DNA of 64,000 nt from positions 62,001-126,000 of the forward strand of contig NZ_SDWW01000003.1 of NCBI RefSeq assembly GCF_004168625.1, given 5' to 3'. This document shows positions 24,962-34,354 of the stretch, piece after piece. The number at the start of each line of letters is the position of its first letter. Positions within the stretch are counted from its first letter, which is position 1. Below the pieces are notes generated by a model. The model made no database searches. It saw only the letters and a program-made list of their open reading frames with translations, and had not been told where the DNA came from. A program made the translations under genes and the position numbers. This DNA comes from Pengzhenrongella frigida. GTDB lineage: Bacteria > Actinomycetota > Actinomycetes > Actinomycetales > Cellulomonadaceae.

Positions 24962-27883
24962 CTACGGTCGGGTGACCTCCTCCAGGAGCTCGAGCACGTG
25001 CCGGTAGGGCTCCCCGGTCGCCCGGGTCATGCCGAGCTCGCACGTGCGGTTGCAGGACGCGTGCGCCGTCACGTCGAGGGCGGCGACGTCGGCCGCCTCC
25101 GCGGCCGTCGCGGACTCGGTCAGCTCCGGGTGCAGCATCCCGCGGTCCCCGGCGAACGCGCAGCAGCCCCAGTTCTCGGGGACCTCCACGCGCTCGGCCA
25201 CCCCGCCGGCCACCGTCTTGAGGTCCTCGTTCATGCCCATCCGGGTGGACGAGCAGGTCGGGTGCACCACGATGGACTCGATGGACTCGAGCTTCGTGTA
25301 GTCGGGCAGCAGCGGCAGGAGATGCGAGATCGCGAACTCGACGGAGTCGACGATGGTCATCGGCTTGTCGCTCGGGTCGGACTCGACCGTGTGCCGCAGG
25401 CCCTCGGTGCACGACGACGCGTCGCACACGATGGGGAGCTCGCCGTCCCGGGTGGCCAGCCGCAGGGCCGCCAGCGTCTTGCGGTGCATGGTGGCCTCAC
25501 CGGCCTCGAGCCCCTTCGACGACCACGGCGTGCCGCAGCACAGGCCGTCGATCCCCTCGGGAACCAGCACCGTGACGCCTGCGCGCTCGCACAGCTGCTC
25601 GAAGCTCTTCTGGATGCCCGGGGAGGTGTCCACGGCCGGGCCGAACATCGTCCCGACGCAGGCCGGGAAGTAGACGGCCGCCGGCTCGGTGGTCGGGGCC
25701 GGGCGCTTGCGCGCGCTGCCGCCGCCGGGGATCTCCGCCGAGTACAACGGCACGACGTCCTTGCCGAGCACGGCCCGCGCCAGCTTGTCCGGCACCAGCA
25801 CGACGCCGATCGGGACCTTGCGGACCACATCGAGCGCGAGGCTCGCACCCTGGGTGACGACGGACCAGTTCTTGGCCGCGGTGCCCCAGACCCCGTTGAG
25901 GACCGGGCCGGCGTTGGCCTTGCGTAACCGCTTGACCAGCGTCGCGGTGTTGATGTCCACCGGGCACGCGAGCTGGCACAGGCTGTCGACGGCACACGTG
26001 TCGACGGCGGCGTACGCCCAGTCGTGCTCGAGCTCGGCGGCGAGCGCCGAGTTGCCGTCGAGGGTGGCCTGCTCGATGGCGCGCAGCGTGACGATCCGCT
26101 GGCGCGGGGTGAGGGTGAGGTTCTTGCTCGGGCAGACGGGCTCGCAGTACCCGCACGAGACGCAGCGGTCGACCTCCTCGGCCACCGGCGGGGCGGACTT
26201 GATGTGCCGCAGGTGCGCCTTCGGGTCGTCGTCCATCAGCACGCCGGGGTTGAGCATCCCGGCCGGATCGAACAGCCGCTTGACCTCGCGCATGACCTCG
26301 TAGAGCTCGTCGCCGTACTGGCGGCGCACGTACGGGGCCATCACGCGGCCGGTCCCGTGCTCGGCCTTGAGCGAACCGCCCTCACCGAGGACGACGTCGA
26401 CCATGTCCTCGGTGAACGCGCTGTAGCGGTCCAGCTCGGCCTTGGCCTGGAAGCCGTCGGTGAGCATGAAGTGGATGTTGCCGTCCTTGGCGTGGCCGAA
26501 GATCACGCTGTTGCGGTAGCTGTACCTGTCGAACAGCTTGATCAGCTCGATGCAGGTGCGGCCGAGCGCGGGCACGGGCACGACGACGTCTTCGAGCAGC
26601 GCGGTGGTGCCCGGGCGGCGGGCGCCCGCGACCGCGGCGTAGAGACCCTTGCGCAGGTGCCACAGCTGGGCGCGTGCGGCGGCGTCGGCGCTGAAGGCGG
26701 CCGGCGCGCTCAGCGGCAGGGAGCCGACGAGCGTCGCGCCCACCCGCTGCTGCTCGAGGAGGCCCTCGGCGCTGTCGGCGTGGTACTCGACCAGGAGCGC
26801 GGCGTGCTCGCGCACGGCCAGGTCGAGGATCAACTGGGGCGTGCCGGGCAGCGCCTGGCCCACCTTCAGCGACAGCGCGTCCATCAGCTCCAGGGTGGCC
26901 GCGCCGGTCTCGACGAGCGCCGGCAGGGCCGCGTTGGCGGCCTCGAGGTCGTCGAAGACCAGCAGCCCGGTGGTGACGTGGTTGAGCTTCGGCACCGTGC
27001 GGAAGACGGCCTCGGCGACGAAGCCGAGCGTGCCCTCGCTGCCCACGATCAGGTGGGCGAGGATGTCGGACGGCTTGTCGAAGTCGAGGAGCGAGTTGAC
27101 CCCGTACCCCATCGTGTTCTTCATCGAGAACTGGTGCTGGATCGTCGCCACCGACGCGGCGTTGCCCTTGACCCGGCGCGAGAGCCGGACGAGACCCTCG
27201 TGCAGGGCCGGCTCTCGGGTCCGCAGGTGCTCGTCGGCGTCGGGCGCCCCGGTGTCGACCACCGTGCCGCTGGGCAGCACGACGGTGAGGGAGTCGATCG
27301 TCCGGTAGGTGTTGTCCACCGTGCCGCAGGCCATGCCGGACGAGTTGTTCGCCACCACGCCGCCGATCGTGCAGGCGCGCTCGCTGGCGGGGTCCGGGCC
27401 GAACTTGCGGCCGTAGGGGGCGAGCCGTGCGTTCAGCGCGCGCACGGTGACGCCGGGCTGGACCCGCACGCGGGCGCCGCCGGCGAGCACCTCGATGCCC
27501 TTGAAGTTGCGCCGCACGTCCACCAGGACGCCGTCGGTGAGCGCCTGGCCGCTGAGGCTGGTCCCGCCGGAGCGGAAGGTGAGCGGGACGCCCTGGGCGG
27601 CGCTGGCGCGCAGCAGCCGGCCCACCTCGTCGGCGTCGGCGGCGACCACGACGGCCTGCGGGATCAGCAGGAAGTGCGAGGCGTCGTGCGCGCCGGCGTG
27701 GAGGTCGAGGGCGCGGGTCCTGACCTGGGTCGGATCTGCCACTGCGGTGCGCAGCGCCGTGCTCAGGGGGGTGTTCAGCGCGCTGAGCATGGGGCCGTCC
27801 TGTCCGGTGGGGGTGATCGGGGAGCGCGGGGTGGCGGCGTGGCGACGGGCGTCGGTCGGGGTGGTCGCTGCGTGGCCGGCCAT
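24962..27883 (-). CDS. FAD-linked D-lactate dehydrogenase with C-terminal Fe-S/CCG domains
   Basis: Respiratory flavin/iron-sulfur oxidoreductase, likely D-lactate (or another 2-hydroxyacid) to pyruvate with electrons to quinone. 973 residues from the ATG at 27883, which shares a base with the permease stop; a second ATG at 27790 would give 942. Order: FAD-binding PCMH domain (RSGGTSLSGQ, GGVVANNSSGM, VGSEGTLG), FAD-oxidase C-terminal domain (GHAKDGNIH, EHGTGRVMAP), two 4Fe-4S motifs (CVSCGYCEPVCPS and CAVDSLCQLACP), and two CCG domains (GLCCGTPWSSKG; HPTCSSTR with WGCCAFAGDRG). Coupled to the lactate permease. Confidence 0.88.
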   Translation of the reverse strand: MAGHAATTPTDARRHAATPRSPITPTGQDGPMLSALNTPLSTALRTAVADPTQVRTRALDLHAGAHDASHFLLIPQAVVVAADADEVGRLLRASAAQGVPLTFRSGGTSLSGQALTDGVLVDVRRNFKGIEVLAGGARVRVQPGVTVRALNARLAPYGRKFGPDPASERACTIGGVVANNSSGMACGTVDNTYRTIDSLTVVLPSGTVVDTGAPDADEHLRTREPALHEGLVRLSRRVKGNAASVATIQHQFSMKNTMGYGVNSLLDFDKPSDILAHLIVGSEGTLGFVAEAVFRTVPKLNHVTTGLLVFDDLEAANAALPALVETGAATLELMDALSLKVGQALPGTPQLILDLAVREHAALLVEYHADSAEGLLEQQRVGATLVGSLPLSAPAAFSADAAARAQLWHLRKGLYAAVAGARRPGTTALLEDVVVPVPALGRTCIELIKLFDRYSYRNSVIFGHAKDGNIHFMLTDGFQAKAELDRYSAFTEDMVDVVLGEGGSLKAEHGTGRVMAPYVRRQYGDELYEVMREVKRLFDPAGMLNPGVLMDDDPKAHLRHIKSAPPVAEEVDRCVSCGYCEPVCPSKNLTLTPRQRIVTLRAIEQATLDGNSALAAELEHDWAYAAVDTCAVDSLCQLACPVDINTATLVKRLRKANAGPVLNGVWGTAAKNWSVVTQGASLALDVVRKVPIGVVLVPDKLARAVLGKDVVPLYSAEIPGGGSARKRPAPTTEPAAVYFPACVGTMFGPAVDTSPGIQKSFEQLCERAGVTVLVPEGIDGLCCGTPWSSKGLEAGEATMHRKTLAALRLATRDGELPIVCDASSCTEGLRHTVESDPSDKPMTIVDSVEFAISHLLPLLPDYTKLESIESIVVHPTCSSTRMGMNEDLKTVAGGVAERVEVPENWGCCAFAGDRGMLHPELTESATAAEAADVAALDVTAHASCNRTCELGMTRATGEPYRHVLELLEEVTRP

Positions 27884-29616
27884 CACGGCACCATCCAACC
27901 GAGCACCGGGGTCGACTGCAGCAGGACGAGGCCGGCCATCAGGACGAGCAGCCCCAGGCTCCAGCCGAGCAGCTTGCGGAACAGTGTGCCCTCCCCGCCT
28001 TCGAGGCCAGCGGCGGCGGCCGCGACGGCGAGGTTCTGGACCGAGACCATCTTGCCGAGCGCGCCGGCCGACGAGTTGGACACGGCCATCAGCACCGGCG
28101 AGAGGCCGGTCTGGGTGGCGGCGGTGACCTGGAGCTGGCCGAACAACGAGTTCGACGAGGTGTCCGACCCGGTCAGAGCGACCCCGACCCAGCCGATCAC
28201 GGGGGAGAGCACGGCGAAGAACCCGCCGGCGGAGGCGAGGGCGACGCCCATCGTCGTGGTCTGCCCCGACAGGCTCATCACGAAGGACAGGGCCAGCACG
28301 GTGCTCACGGTGACGATCGTCCACCGCAGCTGGTAGACGCCCTCCCGGTAGATCGCCCAGCCCTTGCGGGCGCTGACCTTGTACAGCGCCATCGTGGCCA
28401 GGCCCGAGAACAGCAGCAGGGTCCCGGTCGCCTTGAGGTGGTCGAGCTTGAACAGCTGGGCCGCCACCGGTTCGCCGTCGGCCGAGGTGACGTCCAGGCC
28501 GGGCCAGCGGAACGTGACGCTCCCGACCTCGGTGAGCCAGGCCTTGACGGCCGGGATCTGGGCCACCGAGAACACCGCGATGATGATCAGGTACGGCGCG
28601 GTGGCCATGAGGATGTGCCGCGTGCTCGGCCGGGTGGCGTCCGCAGGCGAGTCACCGGTGTGGTGGTGGTTGCCCGAGGTCGCGGCGCGCGCGACGGCTT
28701 CGGTGACGGAGGTCTTCGCGGAGAAGCGATCGGTGCGTGCGGCCCCGACCGGTTCGAGCGCCGGGGTGCGCGCGGCGTCGTCGTCGGCGGACGAGGTGAT
28801 GGTCTGGGTCGGCTGCCACACGCGCAGCATGAGCAGGACCGCGCCCACCGTGACGATCGCGGCGATCACGTCGGTCAGCTCGATGGCGAAGTAGTTGGAG
28901 ACCACGAACTGCGTCATCGCGAAGACGATGCCCGCCATCACGGCCACCGGCCAGGTCTGCTTCAGCCCGCGGCGGCCGTCGACGACGAACACGAGCACCA
29001 GCGGCACGACCAGCGCGACCAGGCCCTGACGCCCGGCCATCGTGGCGATGTCGTCCACGGGGAGGCCGGTGACGCCGCTCAGGGCGATGACCGGCGCGGC
29101 CATGGCCCCGAAGGCGACGGGCGCCGTGTTGGCGATCAGCGCGACGATCGCGGACTTCAGCGGCGTCATGCCGGCGGCGATGAGCATCGCGGCGGCGATC
29201 GCCACCGGGGCGCCGAACCCGGCCAGGGACTCCAGCAGGGCGCCGAACCCGAATGCGATCAGGATCGCGAGGATCCGATGGTCGCTCGTGATCGACCGGA
29301 TGGTCTGCCCGAGGACGGCGAACCAGGGGGTGGCGACCGTCAGCCGGTAGACCCACAGCGCGTTCACCAGGATCCACAGGATCGGGAAGAGCCCGTAGAC
29401 CAGGCCCTCCGCGGTCGCGCTGAGCGCCTGGCCGACCGGCATCTTCCAGCCGACGACGGCGAGCACGATGGACAGCAGCAGGCTGGCGAGCGCGGCCTGC
29501 GGTGCCTTGACGCGGAACGCGCCGAGCAGCACGAAGAGCAGGACGAGGGGGAGGGCGGCGCAGATGGCCGACAACACGAGCGATCCCGCGATCGGATCGA
29601 TGATCTGTTCGAACAT
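27883..29616 (-). CDS. lldP: L-lactate permease LldP
   Basis: Lactate:H+ symporter of the LctP family, cytoplasmic membrane, 577 residues with 12-14 helices. Family blocks: GLFPILWILVNALWVYRLT, FGALLESLAGFGAPVAI, and SPVIGWVGVALTGSDTSSN near residue 450. A poorly conserved hydrophilic loop sits at about 265-310. The ATG at 29616 has GGAG upstream. It is the first gene of the lldP-dld operon; imported lactate is oxidised by the next gene product. The promoter region contains a perfect inverted repeat (29641-29656). Confidence 0.94.
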   Translation of the reverse strand: MFEQIIDPIAGSLVLSAICAALPLVLLFVLLGAFRVKAPQAALASLLLSIVLAVVGWKMPVGQALSATAEGLVYGLFPILWILVNALWVYRLTVATPWFAVLGQTIRSITSDHRILAILIAFGFGALLESLAGFGAPVAIAAAMLIAAGMTPLKSAIVALIANTAPVAFGAMAAPVIALSGVTGLPVDDIATMAGRQGLVALVVPLVLVFVVDGRRGLKQTWPVAVMAGIVFAMTQFVVSNYFAIELTDVIAAIVTVGAVLLMLRVWQPTQTITSSADDDAARTPALEPVGAARTDRFSAKTSVTEAVARAATSGNHHHTGDSPADATRPSTRHILMATAPYLIIIAVFSVAQIPAVKAWLTEVGSVTFRWPGLDVTSADGEPVAAQLFKLDHLKATGTLLLFSGLATMALYKVSARKGWAIYREGVYQLRWTIVTVSTVLALSFVMSLSGQTTTMGVALASAGGFFAVLSPVIGWVGVALTGSDTSSNSLFGQLQVTAATQTGLSPVLMAVSNSSAGALGKMVSVQNLAVAAAAAGLEGGEGTLFRKLLGWSLGLLVLMAGLVLLQSTPVLGWMVP

Positions 29617-29926
29617 GGTGCAGTCTCCGCGCTGAGTTGCGTCACATCGTTGTGACTGGTGTTTCGTTGCTGGGCGGTTCCCGGTGGCCGCTCGTCGATC
29701 GAGGTGCTTCCAGGGAACCAGCGGGTGAAAGGTGTTACCTAGGCATTTGGTCCTGTGCGCCGGGCCCGGGAGCGCTTCGTTCTTGAGCGGGTCGGACGCC
29801 GGCCCGCGTGCTTTCGCCGGTTCGGCCGGATCCGCGCTCGTTCTGACGATCCGCAATTCGCGGCGCGACCAGGCCTTTCGTCCCGCGTCGCTCCGATCGG
29901 GGTGGCATCCCTGACAGGATGTGGCC
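29617..29926. promoter_or_regulatory. Divergent control region between lldP and malQ
   Basis: 310 bases with no gene. The clearest element is GTCACATCGTTGTGAC at 29641-29656, six-base perfect arms with a four-base spacer, 25 bases before the lldP ATG: a likely site for a GntR/FadR-type lactate regulator (inferred). Further out, AGGTGTTACCT is a small inverted repeat. No confident promoter hexamers are seen for malQ. Confidence 0.45.
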
Positions 29927-31441
29927 ATGACCGTGAGCCCACCCTTCGCCGGCCGCCAGTTCGGCATCCTGCTGCACCCGTCGAGCCTGCCCGGCCAGGA
30001 CGACATCGGGACGCTCGGCGCCCAGGCGTACGAGTTCGTCGACTGGCTCGCCAGCACAGGGGCCTCGATCTGGCAGATCCTCCCGCTGACCCTCAACGGC
30101 CAGTACGACTCCCCGTACTTCAGCTACTCGACGTTCGCGGGAAACCCGTGGCTGGTGGACCTGGCGCTCCTGCGCGACGCCGGCCTGCTGCCCGATCCCC
30201 AGCTCCACGCCGAGGTCATCGACGCCCACGTCCCGTTCGCCGACCTGCCGCGGACCAAGCGCCCGCAGCTGCTCGCGGCCGCCGATGCGTTCCTCGCCGA
30301 CCCGGCCCACGCCTGGTGGCCCGCGTTCCGGCAGTTCCGGGCCGAGCAGGCCTGGCTCACCGACACCGCGCACTTCTTCGCCCTCAAGGCCCAGTACGAC
30401 GACGCGCCGTGGTGGCAGTGGCCCGCCGCGCTGCGCACGCGGGAACCGGGCGCCGTCGCGGCCTCGGCGCGCACGCTCGCCGCGCGGATCGCCGAGTGGG
30501 AGGTGCTGTTCTACTTCGCCGACCGGCAGTGGTCCGAGCTCAAGGCCTACGCGAACGCCCAGGGCATCCGGGTGCTCGGTGACCTGCCGATCTATGTCAA
30601 CCACGACTCGGCCGACGTCTGGCTGCACTCCGAGCAGTTCCAGCTCGACGCCGAGGGCGGCCTGACCGCGCAGTCCGGCGTGCCGCCGGACTACTTCAGC
30701 GAGACCGGGCAGCTGTGGGGCAACCCGCTGTACCGGTGGGCCGAGATGGCCGAGGACGGCTTCACCTGGTGGGTCGACCGGCTCCGGCGCTGCATCGAGC
30801 TGACCGACATCGTGCGGATCGACCACTTCCGTGCGCTCGCGGCCTACTGGGAGGTGCCGGCCGGTGCCGCCGACGCCCGGGGCGGGCGCTGGGTCCAGGG
30901 TCCCGGGCAGGCGTTCCTCGATCGCCTGCGCGAGGAGTTCCCGAGCCTGCCGTTCGTCGCCGAGGACCTCGGCACGCTCGACGACGACGTGCACGCGCTC
31001 CGCGACGACAACGGCCTGTTCGGCATGCGCATCCTGCAGTTCGGCTTCGACGGCACGCCCGACAACCCGCACCAGCCGCACGCCTTCCCGACGTCGTGCA
31101 TCGTCTACACGGGCACGCACGACAACGACACGGTGGCCGGCTGGTGGGCCGCCATGCCGCCGGAGCAGCGCGTCGAGGTCGCCCGGTACTACCAGGTCGA
31201 CCCGGGCTCCGACGTCGGTCGCGTGGTGTGGTCGCTGATCGAGGCGGCCATGGGCTCCCGCGCGGACGTGGCGATCCTGCCGATCCAGGACCTGCTCGTG
31301 CTGGACGACCGCGCCCGGATGAACGACCCGTCGACCTTCGTCGGGAACTGGTCCTGGCGGATGCCGCCCACCGCGGAGTCCGCCGAGCTGGCCGAGTCGG
31401 TCCGGCGCCTCGCGCAGCAGTACGGGCGCCTGCAGGGCTGA
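29927..31441 (+). CDS. malQ: 4-alpha-glucanotransferase (amylomaltase)
   Basis: GH77 enzyme that disproportionates maltodextrins, transferring alpha-1,4-glucan chains. 504 residues. Conserved blocks: GILLHPSSLPG at the N-terminus, SPYFSYSTFAGNPWLV, GDLPIYVNHDSADVW, the catalytic Asp in VRIDHFRAL, the acid/base Glu in FVAEDLG, and TGTHDNDT. The ATG at 29927 has AGGA seven bases upstream; GTG 29921 is in frame but unsupported. It stands alone without maltose transport genes. It is convergent with the P-type ATPase. Confidence 0.94.
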   Translation: MTVSPPFAGRQFGILLHPSSLPGQDDIGTLGAQAYEFVDWLASTGASIWQILPLTLNGQYDSPYFSYSTFAGNPWLVDLALLRDAGLLPDPQLHAEVIDAHVPFADLPRTKRPQLLAAADAFLADPAHAWWPAFRQFRAEQAWLTDTAHFFALKAQYDDAPWWQWPAALRTREPGAVAASARTLAARIAEWEVLFYFADRQWSELKAYANAQGIRVLGDLPIYVNHDSADVWLHSEQFQLDAEGGLTAQSGVPPDYFSETGQLWGNPLYRWAEMAEDGFTWWVDRLRRCIELTDIVRIDHFRALAAYWEVPAGAADARGGRWVQGPGQAFLDRLREEFPSLPFVAEDLGTLDDDVHALRDDNGLFGMRILQFGFDGTPDNPHQPHAFPTSCIVYTGTHDNDTVAGWWAAMPPEQRVEVARYYQVDPGSDVGRVVWSLIEAAMGSRADVAILPIQDLLVLDDRARMNDPSTFVGNWSWRMPPTAESAELAESVRRLAQQYGRLQG

Positions 31442-31483
31442 CCGTGCGGGGTCGACCCTGCTGCGTCGTCCCGGCGGGGCGTC

Positions 31484-34045
31484 TCACCGGGTGCGGCGGC
31501 GCCGGCGGAGGGGGCCCAGCGCCTTGGCGGTCGTGTCGGCGGCCCAGACCGCCGGGATCGCGAGGCTCGCGAGGGCCCACCCCGCGCCGTCCGGCATCGC
31601 GCCCCCCAGCAGGTCAGCCAGGGGCGGGACACCGAGGAACACGAGCAGCATGACGAGCTCGACCGCGACGGCGACCAGCAGCAGCGGGTTCCCCGTGAAC
31701 CCGGTCGCCCCGACCCAGCGGCTCTCGCTGCGGCACGCGAACGCGTTGGCGAGCTGACCGAGCACGATCGCGGCGAACGCCGTCCCCGATGCCAAGGCCA
31801 GCAGCTCCGGCTCGGGGGTGTCCCCGAAGCTCCAGCCGCCGTGCGACAGCACGAGCACGAAACCCGCCATCGACGTCAGCGCCTCCGCTGGCCCCAGCAC
31901 GCCGAACGCGCGGCGCACCACCCGGGCATCCATCAGGACCCCGAGCCGCGCCGGCCCGGACATGGTCCGCCGGCCCGGGCGCTCCGCCCCGAGCGCCAGC
32001 GCCGGCAGCAGGTCGGTGCCGATGTCGAGGGCGAGCACCTGCAGCACGGTCAGCGCGAGCGGCACCGAGCCGCCCGAGATCGCCCAGAGCGCGAACGGGG
32101 TGAGCTCGGCGACGTTGTCGGTCAGGTGGTAGGTGAGGAACCGGCGGATGTTGGCGAACGTCGCCCGCCCGAGCTCGACCGCGGCCACGATGGTGCCGAA
32201 GTGGTCGTCGAGCAGCACCAGGTCCGCGGCCTCGCGGGCCACGTCGGTGCCGGACGCGCCCATGGCGATGCCGATGTCCGCCGCACGGAGGGCAGGGCCG
32301 TCGTTGACGCCGTCGCCCGTCATGGCCACGACGTGGCCCCGGGACTGGAGGGCGTGCGCGATCCGGAGCTTTCCCTCCGGGGTGACCCGGGCGACGACCA
32401 CGTCGTCGCGGTCGAGCAGCGCGCCGAGCGCCGCGTCGTCGGTGGGCAGGTCGGTCCCCTCCACGACCAGCGCCTCGCCGCGCACGAGACCGACCTCGCG
32501 CGCGATCGTCACCGCGGTGATCGGGTGGTCGCCGGTCACCATGGCGATCCGGATGCCGGCGGTGCGGCACGAGGCGATGGCGGCCGCGACGTCGTCCCGC
32601 GGGGGGTCCTCGAGCCCGAGCACGGCCAGCAGGTCCAGGTCGTGCTCGTCGTCGGGGGAACCGTCGTCGGTGCGCAGACGGCTGTCCGAGGGGGGTCGTC
32701 CGGCGACCGCGAGCACCCGCAGGCCCCCGGTCGCCAGCTGCGTCACCGCGTCGCGCGCGGCGGCCGGGACCTCGTGGCACAGCGCCAGGACCGAGTCCGG
32801 TGCGCCCACCACGTGCAGCCCGTCCGCGTCCAGGACCGACGAGCGGCGCCGCCGCGGGTCGAACGGGCGGCGGTGGCCGGGGATGGGCGCGTGCGTGACC
32901 CCCGCTCGCGACGCCAGGACGTGCAGGGCCACGTCCATCGGGTCGCCCACCGGCTCCCAGCCGTCGCGGCGCGCGACGGCATGGGCGTCGGGCGAGCACC
33001 GCGCGGCGCAGTCGGCGGACGCGGCCAGCGCCCGGAGCGCCGCGGGCGGCCCGGTCAGCGTCGCGGTCGGCTCGTAGCCGAGCCCGTGGACATTCACCGT
33101 GCCGGCGGGCGTCCAGGCCGTCACCACGGACATCTGGTTGCGGGTCAGCGTGCCGGTCTTGTCCGTGCAGATGAACGTCGTCGACCCGAGCGTCTCCACC
33201 GCTTCGAGGCGTCGCACGAGCGCGTGCTGAGCGGACATGCGCTGCGCGGCCCGGGACAGCGACAACGTGACGGTGGGCAGCAGCCCCTCGGGCACGAGGG
33301 CGACCGTCGCGCCGATCGCGAAGAGGAAGCTCTCGTTCAGGGTGCGGCCCAGCACGACGGAGGCGGCGAAGAGCCCGAACCCGATCACGACGGCGATCAG
33401 GGCGATGAGTCGCACGACGGTGTGCAGCTGGGTGGCGAGCGGGCTGCGGGGTCGGACCGCACCGCGGGTGGCCGCGGCGATCTCGGCGAGGCGGGTGCGC
33501 GCGCCGGTCGCCTCCACGACCGCCTCACCGTGCCCCTCGACGATGTACGTCCCGGCGTGGAGCCGGTCGCCGGTCGCCGTGGACCGTGCGGCGCTCTCGC
33601 CCGTGAGGGTCGACTCGTCGACCTGCAGCCCGGGCCCGTGGGCGAGCCGGAGATCGGCCGAGACGCGGTCGCCGGCCTCGAGGATCACGACGTCGCCGAC
33701 GACGAGGCGCGCCGCGTCCACGACCTGGGCGTGGCCGTCGCGACGGACGGTGGCGCGCACCGGCAGCAGGTCGCGCAGCCGCTCGGCGGCCCGGTCGGCC
33801 CGGTACTCCTGCGCGAACGAGAACGACCCGTTGAGGACGACCACGACGACGATGGCGGCGGCCAGCTCGGGCATCTGGGCGATCCAGGCCAGGGCGGCGG
33901 CCACCCAGAGCATCACGGCGAAGAAGTGCACCATCTGGCGTGCGAGCTCGCGCAGGGGGTGGGGCGGGGCCGGTGCGGGCAGCCGGTTCGGCCCGTCGGC
34001 CGCCAGCCGGTCCGCCGCCTCGCCGGAGCTCAGTCCCGGTGTCAC
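31484..34045 (-). CDS. P2-type cation-transporting ATPase
   Basis: Membrane ATPase of the calcium/sodium-type (P2) class, 853 residues. Actuator motif TLTGES, PEGL in helix M4 (ATVALVPEGLLPTV), phosphorylation site CTDKTGTLTRN, hinge MTGDGVNDGPALRAADIGIAMG. Ten hydrophobic segments. PEGL and the long C-terminal bundle favour Ca2+ or a similar cation over heavy metals. Start choice is between GTG 34045 (V-T-P-G-L-S, preceded by GGGTGG) and GTG 34054; the frame runs much farther upstream but across the TPP riboswitch, which is on the other strand. Standalone gene. Confidence 0.9.
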   Translation of the reverse strand: MTPGLSSGEAADRLAADGPNRLPAPAPPHPLRELARQMVHFFAVMLWVAAALAWIAQMPELAAAIVVVVVLNGSFSFAQEYRADRAAERLRDLLPVRATVRRDGHAQVVDAARLVVGDVVILEAGDRVSADLRLAHGPGLQVDESTLTGESAARSTATGDRLHAGTYIVEGHGEAVVEATGARTRLAEIAAATRGAVRPRSPLATQLHTVVRLIALIAVVIGFGLFAASVVLGRTLNESFLFAIGATVALVPEGLLPTVTLSLSRAAQRMSAQHALVRRLEAVETLGSTTFICTDKTGTLTRNQMSVVTAWTPAGTVNVHGLGYEPTATLTGPPAALRALAASADCAARCSPDAHAVARRDGWEPVGDPMDVALHVLASRAGVTHAPIPGHRRPFDPRRRRSSVLDADGLHVVGAPDSVLALCHEVPAAARDAVTQLATGGLRVLAVAGRPPSDSRLRTDDGSPDDEHDLDLLAVLGLEDPPRDDVAAAIASCRTAGIRIAMVTGDHPITAVTIAREVGLVRGEALVVEGTDLPTDDAALGALLDRDDVVVARVTPEGKLRIAHALQSRGHVVAMTGDGVNDGPALRAADIGIAMGASGTDVAREAADLVLLDDHFGTIVAAVELGRATFANIRRFLTYHLTDNVAELTPFALWAISGGSVPLALTVLQVLALDIGTDLLPALALGAERPGRRTMSGPARLGVLMDARVVRRAFGVLGPAEALTSMAGFVLVLSHGGWSFGDTPEPELLALASGTAFAAIVLGQLANAFACRSESRWVGATGFTGNPLLLVAVAVELVMLLVFLGVPPLADLLGGAMPDGAGWALASLAIPAVWAADTTAKALGPLRRRRRTR

Positions 34046-34160
34046 GCCACCCACGCTAGCGAGCGGGCCCCGGCCGGCGAGCGGGGCGCGGGCGCGGGGT
34101 GACCGTGCGGCCGACGCGCGTGCACCCGGGGCCGCCGGCGGTGTAATCTCGACGGGGTAA

Positions 34161-34246
34161 CGACAGGGGAGCGCCACCAGGCGCTGAGAGTGCGGGCAAC
34201 CGCAGACCCTCGAACCTGATCCGGTTTGCACCGGCGTAGGGAGTCG
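34161..34246 (+). ncRNA. TPP riboswitch (THI element)
   Basis: Thiamine-pyrophosphate-binding aptamer. P1 pairs CGAC (34161-34164) with GTCG (34243-34246). The conserved cores are CTGAGAG (34184-34190) and ACCCTCGAACCTGATC (34206-34221), followed by the P4/P5 stem CCGGTTTGCACCGG and GTAGGGA. Binding of TPP would reduce expression of the downstream transporter. Confidence 0.96.
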
Positions 34247-34325
34247 GGTATCTCGGCCGCGAGCCGGGGCACTGACGTCGTCGTCGGCGATCTCGCCGTC
34301 GACCCGGCGGTGCACACGTCGCAGC

Positions 34326-34348
34326 CCTCCCCGTGTGACAACGGGAGG
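34326..34348 (+). promoter_or_regulatory. Ribosome-site-sequestering hairpin of the TPP riboswitch
   Basis: CCTCCCCGT (34326-34334) can pair with ACGGGAGG (34341-34348) with one bulged C and a six-base loop. The paired GGGAGG is the ribosome binding site of the next gene, so this is the probable translational expression platform. Confidence 0.6.
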
Positions 34349-34354
34349 AAAGTC

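Larger units (their letters stand above)
34046..34354 (+). promoter_or_regulatory. Promoter and leader of the thiamine-type ECF operon
   Basis: 309 bases between the divergent ATPase and the ECF S component. A -10 like TAATCT lies at 34144-34149, followed by the TPP riboswitch (34161-34246) and a hairpin that hides the ribosome site (34326-34348). Confidence 0.6.

Noticed and set aside
31449-31458. Terminator at GGGTCGACCC between malQ and the P-type ATPase
   Set aside because: A ten-base palindrome with no loop cannot form a stable hairpin, and there is no U-tract.
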